In this document: positions 7,031 through 14,568 of the stretch, piece after piece
How the letters are laid out: every line of letters starts with the position of its first letter
Position numbering within the stretch: position 1 is the first letter of the stretch
DNA from: Fidelibacterota bacterium
GTDB taxonomy: Bacteria > Fidelibacterota > Marinisomatia > Marinisomatales > UBA1611
NCBI GenBank assembly: GCA_012964275.1
Contig: DTUG01000111.1
Span: 1 to 18,027 of the forward strand
DNA length: 18,027 nucleotides
Direction of reading: 5' to 3'
The notes under the pieces: generated by a model
Database searches by the model: none
What the model was told of the DNA's origin: nothing
What the model saw: the letters and a program-made list of their open reading frames with translations, nothing else
Made by a program: the position numbers and the translations under genes

Positions 7031-8749
7031 ATGCGTTGGCGTATTCTAGATCCAGATCAGTCTCGTTTGAACTATTTAATGCGAGAATTTCAAGCACCTG
7101 AAATTATTGCCCGAATGATTGCCAACAGAAAAATCGAATCACTTGAATTGTCTCGCTCATTTTTTGAACCATCCGTAGTCGATTTTCACGATCCATTTCT
7201 TATGAAAGATATGAGAAAAGCCGTAGATAAAATCGCTCAAAATATCAGGTCCGGAGATTCAATTTTCGTTTTTGGAGATTATGATGTAGATGGCACATCA
7301 TCATCACTATTATATACGGGCATTACAGCGCTTGGAGGAAAAGTAGTTACATATATTCCCAATCGGGATAATGAAGGTTATGGATTATCCGAATTGGGTA
7401 TAGATACAGCAAAGCGGAAAGGCTCAAATCTTTTAATTACATGTGATTGTGGTATCAATGCGTTTGATAGAATCAATTATGCAACATAGATGAACATAGA
7501 TGTCATCATTACTGACCACCATATTCCCGGGGACACAATTCCCCAGGCTTTAGCTGTTCTGAATCCGAAACAGATAGATTGTTTATACCCTTTTAAAGAA
7601 TTGTGTGGATGTGGTGTCGCCCTCAAGCTTATGACTGATTTGACGAAAAAATTTAATGCCTCTTTTGAATTAATTATTGATTTACTGGATTTAGCTGCTT
7701 TAGGTACAGCAGCAGATTTAGTACCTATGGTAGATGAAAATAGACTTATTGTTTCATTTGGATTAGAAACGCTAAAAAACACCAAGCGACTTGGAATTCG
7801 TGAATTACTCAAAGTCGCCGGCGTTGATCTAGACAGGAATTTAAATGTGTCTCAGGTAGTTTTTCATGTTGCACCGCGTATTAATGCTGCTGGTAGGCTA
7901 GGTGACGCAAATCGTGTCGTAGAACTTTTAACAACAACTGCCTACAATACTGCTGCGCAGTTGGCGAGAGAACTTGACGAAGAAAACAAACGACGTCAAA
8001 CAATTCAACAGGAAGTTATAGATGAAGCAATTCTAATGGTAAATTCCAATGTTGATCTGGAAAATGACGTTGCCATCATTCTTGGGTCGGAAGGTTGGCA
8101 CCAAGGTGTTGCTGGAATTGTTGCCTCAAAACTGAAGGAAATGTACCATAGACCATCATTAATAATTTCATTTGATAAAGAAGGAGTTGGCAAGGGATCA
8201 GCTAGGAGTATAAACAGTTTAGACCTATATAAAGCATTAGACTTCACTAAACATTGGTTACACAATTATGGCGGTCATGCTATGGCAGCGGGACTGTCTT
8301 TAAAGAAATCAAATTTTAATTCTTTTCGGAAAGAATTCATGGAATATGCAAAATCCGTATTAAAAACGAGGGATTTGGAACCGGTCATCATATTGGAAGG
8401 TGAATTATTATTGCTGGATATAAATCGAAGATTCATGAAATTCTTGGAAAAACTCGGACCATACGGCCCCGGGAATATGCGCCCGAAATTTGCAGTCAGA
8501 AGTGTAGATATTGTAGGTAATCCCCGTATTATTGGCAATGGTGACCATATTCGTTTCCAGGTAAAACAAGGACATTCAACTTTCCCGGTTATAGGATTCA
8601 ACTTAGCTTCAAAATATGAAAATTTGATCCTAGGTCAACCAGTAGACATAGCATGTGTTGTAGAAACTAATATTTGGAAAGGTATTGAATCTGTGCAATT
8701 AAATGCTCGGGATATACAACTTTTAGCTTCCGCCAATGGACGTACTTAA
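7031..8749 (+). pseudogene. recJ: Single-stranded-DNA exonuclease RecJ, interrupted by one in-frame TAG
   Basis: RecJ is a 5'-3' ssDNA exonuclease of recombination and mismatch repair. The frame from ATG 7031 encodes residues 1-152, then TAG (7487-7489). It reopens in the same frame at ATG 7490 for 419 more residues, giving a normal full length of about 572. The first part has DHH motif I (GDYDVDG, D83/D85/D87) and motif II (CDCG, D139). The second part has the DHH motif (ITDHH, about 162-164), GTAADLVPM, NAAGRLG and the DHHA1 GGHAMAAG block. The spacing from DCG to the IDVIITDHH strand is 14 positions counting the stop, as I recall for ordinary RecJ. So the TAG replaces one codon and nothing was inserted. 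The break separates essential catalytic motifs, so neither piece should work alone. It may be a true nonsense mutation, a sequence error, or readthrough. The downstream half is otherwise intact. Confidence 0.88.
7483..7502 (+). repeat. 10-bp perfect tandem repeat containing the recJ stop codon
   Basis: The unit AACATAGATG occurs twice, back to back, at 7483-7492 and 7493-7502. The in-frame TAG that splits recJ is in the first copy. In the second copy the same letters are read in another phase (AAC ATA GAT G). The second copy encodes the conserved N-I-D strand start of the DHH motif. Confidence 0.9.
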
Positions 8750-8788
8750 ATTTTTACTTTATACCTATAAAAATGGGAAACATCACTA

Positions 8789-9946
8789 GTGGATAAGTTG
8801 TTTTTTAATGATGACCATTTAATGATCCGGGATATGGTTAGGGATTTTGCTGAAACAGAAGTGAGGCCTGTTGCTAAGGAGATGGACAGGAAAGAGAAAT
8901 TTCCAAAAAAATTAGTTGCTCAAATGGGTAAACTAGGGCTGATGGGAACAATCATTCCGGAGAAATATGGAGGTGCCGGACTGGATATGATTTCCTTTGT
9001 AACAGCCATCATTGAATTAGCCCGGGTTGATGCTTCTGTGGCGATTACCATGGCTGCCCATACATCTTTGGGATCTGTTCCGATTCTTCTACTAGGAAAC
9101 GAAAAGCAAAAACAAACATATTTGCCCAGATTAGCCAGCGGGGAAATAATTGGCGCTTTTGGATTAACTGAACCCGATGCTGGTAGTGATGCAGGTGCAA
9201 CAAGGACAAAAGCAATTTGGGATGGAAATAATTATATTGTAAATGGCGGAAAAATATTTATTACAAATGCCGGCGAAGCTGGTCTTTTATCTTTCACATC
9301 TCAGGTTGAGGTTAATAATGAATTGAAGGGAATTGCTGCATTTGTTATACCAATTAAAACTGCAGGTCTTGAAATTGGTCCAAAGGAGAAAAAAATGGGT
9401 TGGCGAGCCAGTGATACCCGTCAATTGTTTTTTAAAGATTTGAAAGTTCCACCTGAAGCCATGTTGGGTCAGGTCGCTGATGGATTTAAATTTTTTTTAA
9501 AAACATTAACATCTGGCAGAATCTCAATTGGAGCATTATCTATTGGCACTGCATTAGGAGCCTATGAGAATGCGTTGCAATATGCAACGGAGAGAGAAGC
9601 TTTTGGGAAGCCAATATATAAATTCCAATCCATTGGATTTAAGTTGGCCGATATGGCAACGGAAATTGAAGCAGCAAAACTGATGGTATACCATGCTGCC
9701 TGGTTAAAAGACAAGGGTATGGATTTTACTAAGCAGGCAGCTATGGCCAAATTATTTGCTAGTGAGATGGCAATGAAGTCAACCACAGAAGCAATACAAG
9801 TACTTGGTGGGTACGGATATGTTAAAGAATATGATGTAGAGCGGTTTTTCCGTGATGCGAAAGTACTTGAGATTGGTGAAGGAACCAGTGAAGTTCAGCG
9901 AATCATCATCACTCGTGAAATTTTGAAGGATTTTAAAATACCATGA
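8789..9946 (+). CDS. Acyl-CoA dehydrogenase (short-chain/butyryl-CoA type)
   Basis: This FAD enzyme oxidises the alpha-beta bond of an acyl-CoA and passes electrons to electron-transferring flavoprotein. The 385-residue length is standard. Visible family blocks are GLTEPDAGSDAG (125-136), the FAD/substrate segment GGKIFITNAGEAG (153-165), KKMGWRASDT (201-210), the arginine-containing EREAFGKPI (268-276), QVLGGYGYVKEYDVERFFRD (337-356) and EGTSEVQR (364-371). E364 aligns with the usual catalytic base position of short- and medium-chain members. The substrate chain length is not readable with certainty. The start is GTG 8789: an in-frame TAA lies 19 bp upstream, and the ATG at 8773 is out of frame. 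It follows recJ by 39 bp, and its TGA overlaps the pgpH start (ATGA). Translation is probably coupled to pgpH, an unexpected pairing for a catabolic enzyme. Confidence 0.93.
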   Translation: MDKLFFNDDHLMIRDMVRDFAETEVRPVAKEMDRKEKFPKKLVAQMGKLGLMGTIIPEKYGGAGLDMISFVTAIIELARVDASVAITMAAHTSLGSVPILLLGNEKQKQTYLPRLASGEIIGAFGLTEPDAGSDAGATRTKAIWDGNNYIVNGGKIFITNAGEAGLLSFTSQVEVNNELKGIAAFVIPIKTAGLEIGPKEKKMGWRASDTRQLFFKDLKVPPEAMLGQVADGFKFFLKTLTSGRISIGALSIGTALGAYENALQYATEREAFGKPIYKFQSIGFKLADMATEIEAAKLMVYHAAWLKDKGMDFTKQAAMAKLFASEMAMKSTTEAIQVLGGYGYVKEYDVERFFRDAKVLEIGEGTSEVQRIIITREILKDFKIP

Positions 9947-12282
9947 TCAGAAACAATAGATCAGAGCACGCCATTTCAGATCAACCAATTTCTTTAAGTC
10001 AATTCTGGATTCAATATTTAATCATATTTGGATTGATTTTAGTTATTTCTCTACTTTTTCCCAGGGGACAATCTTTGCAGTATTCCTATCAATTGAATGA
10101 TATTTCCCGCGATCCTATCATTGCCCCTTTCACCTTTTCAATTTTAAAAACAGATGAGAGATATAAGCAGGACCGAGATGAGCGCAGAAAGTCGGTTCCG
10201 TATGTATTTAATCGAGATGAAAAAATTGTTGAAATGCAAATAAATGCCTTGGACGCATTCTTTGCCACTGTCAACGAACTTCGATATGCAATGTGGAGAT
10301 TTAATGAATCAAAGCAGTTAGTATTCGAACGTAAATACCATCCTAGCGGAGAGAAAGCACAATCGGAGTATATCGCAGACAGCACAAACCTGTCTATATT
10401 GACATCAGAATTCAATAAAATATATCCATTTACGGCGTTAAAGGATTCTTCGTGGAAAAAATATCTTTCTTCTGAGCAAAATCCTCGCAATTTGAAAGAT
10501 TGGAGCATTCATAAGGAATTAGTACAGCAAATTTGTAGAAACAGATGGGCAGAAGGTATTTATGATATTCCAATAGACAGCATTATCAGTATAGAGGTAA
10601 CTGTTAACCAGGAGGAAGTACCGATTCTTGCCGTTCCATCCGCTTTCAATAGTTTAGAGTCTGCCTGGACAAAAGCTCGGGAGGAATTTCTAGGTCAGTC
10701 TACTGATGAAAATGGTTTTAAAGATTTAGGGTATGATCTGATTGTGGAATTTATGAAACCCAATCTATTGTTTGATAATGCAGTCACAGAATCAAAACAG
10801 CAGGAAAGTCTTAGTAAAGTACCTCGGAGCAAAGGGGTAGTGTTAGAGGATGAATTGATTGTCGACGCAAATATCAGGATCACTCAGGATGTGCTCCAAA
10901 AACTCAAATCATTAGCTGCCGCAGTTGAAGAGAAAGATGTAGGAGGGAGGCTGATGTGGGTCTGGAATTACATTGGTAGAGTAATACTTTTATCCGTTGT
11001 CGTTTCTTTTTTCTTTACATTTTTGCTGGTTTACCGGGTTGCAATCTTCCGCGATTGGAAAATGGTCTTTCTGATAGTACTTGTGTTTCTACTTCAAATA
11101 GGTCTTGCCTATATTATCGTTATCCGACTTGAATGGTCAGAATACCTTATTCCGGTTACCGTTGGCGCTATGACGCTAACTATCCTGTTTGATGCCCGAA
11201 TAGGATTTATGGCTACAGTAGTGATGGCCATTTTGATGGGATTAATGATGGGTCAAAATATTGATTTTGTTATTGTTTCTCTGTTCACGTCTACGATAGC
11301 TGTCTATAATATCCGTGAACTCCGAAAACGTAGCCAGTTATTCATAACCATGTTTGCATTGATGGGTGCCAGTATTATAGTTGTCATTGCTCTTGGATTA
11401 TTTAAAGAACATACTTGGGGTAATATGTTTTTCGATTTGCAATTATTAGCAATAAACAGTTTTTTAGCACCGATCATTACTTATGGATTGATTGGATTAT
11501 TTGAAATTGCATTCGAAATCACAACCAATCTTACCCTGATCGAGTTATTGGATTATGATCATCCACTTTTGAAGCGCTCCCAACAGGAAATAAATGGAAC
11601 ATTCAACCATAGTGTTGTAGTTGGAAACCTAGCTGAAGCCTGTGCAGGCGCTATTGGCGCGCATTCCCTTTTATGTCGAGTGGGTGCCTACTATCATGAT
11701 ATCGGGAAAATGGTTAAACCAGATTATTTCATTGAGAACCAATTTGCCGGTGAAAACATGCATGATACATTAAAGTCAACCATGAGTGCCCGCATAATTC
11801 GCAATCATGTTCATGATGGATTGCATTTAGCGAATGAATATGGTCTGCCAAAAATAGTATCCGATTTTATTCCCATGCACCATGGAACTACACGCGTAGA
11901 ATATTTTTACAGGAAAGCAATTGAAGAAGCAGGTGGTGAAAAATCTAAGGTTGATGAGAGTCAATTTAGATATCCTGGCCCAAAACCTAATACTAGGGAG
12001 ACAGGCATACTCATGATTTGTGAAGCAATTGAAGCTGCTGTTCGATCAATTAAAAATCCGGATATAATGAAGATTGAAGCAATGATTGATAAAATCATCA
12101 AACAAAGGATTGATGATCATCAGTTGGATGAGTGCCCGCTAACTTTAGATGAATTAAGGAAAATTAAAGGTACCGTAGATGGGAATACGGGATTGTTGCC
12201 AGTACTACGCGGCATATATCATATCCGGATAGAATATCCCGATGATAATCATACTCTAGGACAAACAGTTTCATCTGAATGA
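9943..12282 (+). CDS. pgpH: 7TM-HD family cyclic-di-AMP phosphodiesterase (PgpH-like)
   Basis: PgpH-type proteins are membrane HD-domain hydrolases that break down c-di-AMP. This one has 779 residues in the family's domain order: an N-terminal membrane helix (about 21-39), an extracytoplasmic 7TMR-HDED domain (about 45-335), a bundle of about seven membrane helices (about 342-525), then a cytoplasmic HD domain. Metal-ligand candidates are H556 (FNHSVVVGN), H585-D586 (YYHDIGK), H622 (RNHVHDG) and H646-H647 (PMHHGT). The last ligand is normally Asp in an ILMxxD-xxEAA motif; here it is E694 (ILMICEAIEAAVRS). The gene overlaps the acyl-CoA dehydrogenase stop by four bases (ATGA), and its own TGA (12280-12282) overlaps the ybeY ATG (12279). 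Adjacency of a 7TM-HD gene and ybeY is a familiar arrangement, which supports the assignment. Activity on c-di-AMP is inferred from the family. Confidence 0.9.
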   Translation: MIRNNRSEHAISDQPISLSQFWIQYLIIFGLILVISLLFPRGQSLQYSYQLNDISRDPIIAPFTFSILKTDERYKQDRDERRKSVPYVFNRDEKIVEMQINALDAFFATVNELRYAMWRFNESKQLVFERKYHPSGEKAQSEYIADSTNLSILTSEFNKIYPFTALKDSSWKKYLSSEQNPRNLKDWSIHKELVQQICRNRWAEGIYDIPIDSIISIEVTVNQEEVPILAVPSAFNSLESAWTKAREEFLGQSTDENGFKDLGYDLIVEFMKPNLLFDNAVTESKQQESLSKVPRSKGVVLEDELIVDANIRITQDVLQKLKSLAAAVEEKDVGGRLMWVWNYIGRVILLSVVVSFFFTFLLVYRVAIFRDWKMVFLIVLVFLLQIGLAYIIVIRLEWSEYLIPVTVGAMTLTILFDARIGFMATVVMAILMGLMMGQNIDFVIVSLFTSTIAVYNIRELRKRSQLFITMFALMGASIIVVIALGLFKEHTWGNMFFDLQLLAINSFLAPIITYGLIGLFEIAFEITTNLTLIELLDYDHPLLKRSQQEINGTFNHSVVVGNLAEACAGAIGAHSLLCRVGAYYHDIGKMVKPDYFIENQFAGENMHDTLKSTMSARIIRNHVHDGLHLANEYGLPKIVSDFIPMHHGTTRVEYFYRKAIEEAGGEKSKVDESQFRYPGPKPNTRETGILMICEAIEAAVRSIKNPDIMKIEAMIDKIIKQRIDDHQLDECPLTLDELRKIKGTVDGNTGLLPVLRGIYHIRIEYPDDNHTLGQTVSSE

Positions 12283-12722
12283 AACAGATACAGATTGAAT
12301 GTGACCCTTCATATAATTGTCCCGATATAAAATATTGTAAAACCATCGTTACTACCGTATTGACTCAAGATGAAGTAAAAAATGCTAATATTAATGTTAT
12401 TTTTGGGTCTGATAAATTGATTAGCGATTTGAAAAAACAGTATTTTCAGGTAGATCAATGGACAGACGTCATTGCTTTCCGTCTCAATGAATATGATCAG
12501 TCAGAAGTGGAAGGAGAAATTTATATCAGCCTGCCTACGGCTCGGATAAGCGCAAAAGAATATAATGAACCTTATGAGCGAGAAGTGGCTCGACTTATAA
12601 TTCATGGCACATTGCATCTTCTTGGATATAAGGACGAATTGGAATCAGATAAACAAAAAATGACTGCCATGGAGGAATATTATTTAGGAGAAGCTAATTG
12701 GAAAGAATTGTTCGGAACTTGA
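12279..12722 (+). CDS. ybeY: Endoribonuclease/rRNA maturation factor YbeY
   Basis: YbeY is a metal-dependent RNase-fold protein needed for 16S rRNA 3'-end maturation and ribosome quality control. At 147 residues it has family length. The body contains TDVIAFRLNE (62-71) and EGEIYIS (78-84), matching the usual TDVLSFP and GDI-I-S blocks. The metal motif is H109-GTL-H113-LLGYK-D119. The third ligand, normally His ten residues after the first, is Asp here, giving GYKD instead of GYDH. I recall the same GYKD form in Bacteroidota YbeY, so this looks like a lineage variant and not damage. The ATG overlaps the pgpH stop (ATGA), and the gene's TGA is followed at once by the mazG ATG, so all three are probably translated from one message. 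Confidence 0.93.
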   Translation: MKQIQIECDPSYNCPDIKYCKTIVTTVLTQDEVKNANINVIFGSDKLISDLKKQYFQVDQWTDVIAFRLNEYDQSEVEGEIYISLPTARISAKEYNEPYEREVARLIIHGTLHLLGYKDELESDKQKMTAMEEYYLGEANWKELFGT

Positions 12723-13505
12723 ATGAGAAAAAAAGTTGCAACTAAAAAGTTCATTGAACTACTCGAATTAGTAGAAAAACTTCGTGGGCCTAATGGTTGT
12801 CTCTGGGATAAAGAACAGACCCATGCGTCATTATTACCCTATTTTTTAGAAGAGACATACGAGGTGATGGAAAGTATTGATGAGGAGGATTGGGACACTT
12901 TGAAGGAGGAATTAGGTGATATTATGCTGCATGTGGCGCTACAATCTCAAATTTCTATGGAAAACGGTAGGTTTGATATCAGTGATACGCTGGGTCATGT
13001 AAACGAAAAACTAGTACGAAGGCACCCTCATGTTTTCGGAGACAAGAATGTTGATGCATCTTTTCATGCTAAGCAGAATTGGGAAACAGCCAAACATGAG
13101 GAAAAAGGACGAACATCCCGTTTGGATGGTGTGCCGTCAAGCCTACCGGCTTTGTTGCGGTCACAGCGGCTACAGGAGAAAGCGTCTTATGTTGGCTTTG
13201 ACTGGAAAAAAATAGACCATGTTTGGGATAAAGTGTATGAGGAGATAGATGAACTTAAAAGGGCACAGGAATCCGGAGATTCAGATCACATCAAAGAAGA
13301 AATCGGCGATGTATTGTTTGCAATTGTGAATCTTTCTCGTTTTCTTGGTGTCCCTGGAGAAGATGCCCTGCGGCAGGCTAATAAGAAATTTACACATAGG
13401 TTCCAGGCTATTGAGAAAGAACTTAAACGCAAAGGAAAAACATTCGCTGAATCTAGTTTAAATGAAATGGATGGGATATGGAATTCAGTGAAGAAAAATA
13501 ATTAA
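12723..13505 (+). CDS. mazG: Nucleoside triphosphate pyrophosphohydrolase MazG
   Basis: MazG hydrolyses NTPs and dNTPs to the monophosphate and PPi, cleaning the pool of unwanted nucleotides. The 260-residue protein is the full two-domain form. Domain 1 has GPNGCLWDKEQTHASL (22-37) and the metal motif E43-E44-x2-E47 with E63-x2-D66 (EELGD). Domain 2 repeats it as E173-E174-x2-E177 with E193-x2-D196 (EEIGD). The linker contains RRHPHVFGD and the KHEEKGR/LDGVPSSLPALL blocks typical of the family. It is the last gene of the plus-strand block, directly abutting ybeY (TGAATG). The following 205 bp (13506-13710) to the convergent yjbQ contain no open frame I trust and no clear terminator hairpin. 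Confidence 0.95.
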   Translation: MRKKVATKKFIELLELVEKLRGPNGCLWDKEQTHASLLPYFLEETYEVMESIDEEDWDTLKEELGDIMLHVALQSQISMENGRFDISDTLGHVNEKLVRRHPHVFGDKNVDASFHAKQNWETAKHEEKGRTSRLDGVPSSLPALLRSQRLQEKASYVGFDWKKIDHVWDKVYEEIDELKRAQESGDSDHIKEEIGDVLFAIVNLSRFLGVPGEDALRQANKKFTHRFQAIEKELKRKGKTFAESSLNEMDGIWNSVKKNN

Positions 13506-13710
13506 GGTGATTAATCAAATGTCATAAGTCAGATCAAAGGTTGACTAATTCAGAGTAGATATGATTCTTACTATAGTTATATCGAAATTCCATTTTTTGA
13601 GGCAGATACAGATGTAACATTTAATGGTTCATGAGAGACAGTAGTAAATTTTTATACTTTTCAGGCTTTTCAATCCAAAGTTTTGAGTTAATCGGATAGA
13701 AAAACCCAGA

Positions 13711-14133
13711 TTAATTATCACCATAGATTGTAATTATTAGTTTTCTGCTGTTTCCCTGGTCCCGATGCTCGCATAAATATATTCCTTGCCAGGTACCAAG
13801 ATTCAATTTTCCACCCGTAATGGGAATATTCACCGATGATCCCAATAATGATGATTTCAAATGAGCGGGCATATCATCAGGCCCTTCCATAGTATGGATA
13901 TAGTAGGGTTGATTTTCCGGTACCAGATGGTTGAAATGGGATTCAAAATCTGTTCGTACACTGGAGTCTGCATTTTCATTGATTGTTAAGGAAGCAGAGG
14001 TATGCTTGATGAAAATATGCAAAATCCCACACTTAATGGTTCTTATTGCAGGTATATTTTTAAGAATTTCACTGGTAACTAGGTGAAAGCCTCGAGACTT
14101 TGCAGACAATGAAATTTCTTTCTGGATCCACAT
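13711..14133 (-). CDS. yjbQ: YjbQ/UPF0047 family protein (secondary thiamine-phosphate synthase type)
   Basis: This 140-residue protein belongs to the small, widely conserved UPF0047 family. Some members have weak thiamine-phosphate synthase activity, and the physiological role is not settled. The signatures are present in order: H44-TSASLTINENAD (44-56), EGPDDMPAHLKSS (83-95) and LGTWQGIYLCEHRDQGNSR (112-130). The conserved H44, D56, H91, E122 and H123 form the presumed active-site and metal pocket. Its ATG (14133-14131) follows the GNAT stop with no gap (TAAATG), so it is probably translated by reinitiation as the last gene of the minus-strand operon. Confidence 0.92.
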   Translation of the reverse strand: MWIQKEISLSAKSRGFHLVTSEILKNIPAIRTIKCGILHIFIKHTSASLTINENADSSVRTDFESHFNHLVPENQPYYIHTMEGPDDMPAHLKSSLLGSSVNIPITGGKLNLGTWQGIYLCEHRDQGNSRKLIITIYGDN

Positions 14134-14568
14134 TTAGAGTGATTTTTCCATCCAAACCCGGCTTTCCGATGCCGGGTTCTTGGAAGTTCCCCCTGTGATT
14201 TTAAATCCTCGGTGAAGAGAAAACCGGATCATGGCTTTATGCTTTTTCCGAGTTATCATTTTAATCTTGTTATAGCTCATTTCTTCTGCCCATTTTTCCT
14301 GAATTTCTGCCAGAGAAGTGGCAACCCCTCGTTGCCGGTATTCTGGTAAAACGCCACCCATCCAGCTGTAAAAACTGCCATCGTGAAAGCGATCATATCC
14401 TATTTTGAAGCCAACCGTTTTCTTATTGTCTTTGGCAGTTAAGACCAAATGAGATTCACCAGATATCCTTGATTTGTATTCTTGCAAGGCGTAGGGATCA
14501 TTGAACTCAGGAATTTTCTTAGATATTTTAACGGCCTGAACCAATTCATTTTTTCTAATGGAAATCAT
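14134..14568 (-). CDS. GNAT family N-acetyltransferase
   Basis: A 144-residue single-domain GNAT fold that would transfer an acetyl group from acetyl-CoA to an unknown acceptor. The acetyl-CoA-binding motif A is visible as GGVLPEYRQRGVATSLAEIQ (71-90), with the pyrophosphate loop R78-x2-G81-x-A83. It follows the expected beta-4 strand (GSFYSWMGGVLP). The C-terminal half has the alpha4-beta6 pattern IRFSLHRGFKITGG (114-127), typical of the family. The substrate cannot be inferred. The start ATG (14568) overlaps the upstream gene's stop (ATGA), and the stop abuts yjbQ, so it sits inside a tightly coupled operon. Confidence 0.88.
   Translation of the reverse strand: MISIRKNELVQAVKISKKIPEFNDPYALQEYKSRISGESHLVLTAKDNKKTVGFKIGYDRFHDGSFYSWMGGVLPEYRQRGVATSLAEIQEKWAEEMSYNKIKMITRKKHKAMIRFSLHRGFKITGGTSKNPASESRVWMEKSL

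Noticed and set aside
7487..7489. TAG recoded as a sense codon in this organism
   Set aside because: TAG is used as a normal stop at 17665-17667, no other intact gene has an internal TAG, and no tRNA or special context supports recoding. A point mutation or sequence error is simpler.
7483..7502. Simple 10-bp slippage duplication as the cause of the recJ break
   Set aside because: Removing one 10-bp unit would put the two recJ halves out of frame, whereas they are in frame now with the normal motif spacing. A base substitution fits better than a duplication.
13506..13710. Decayed gene or bidirectional terminator between mazG and yjbQ
   Set aside because: No frame of useful length, no recognisable protein remnant and no stem followed by a T-run could be found. 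I see nothing supportable here.
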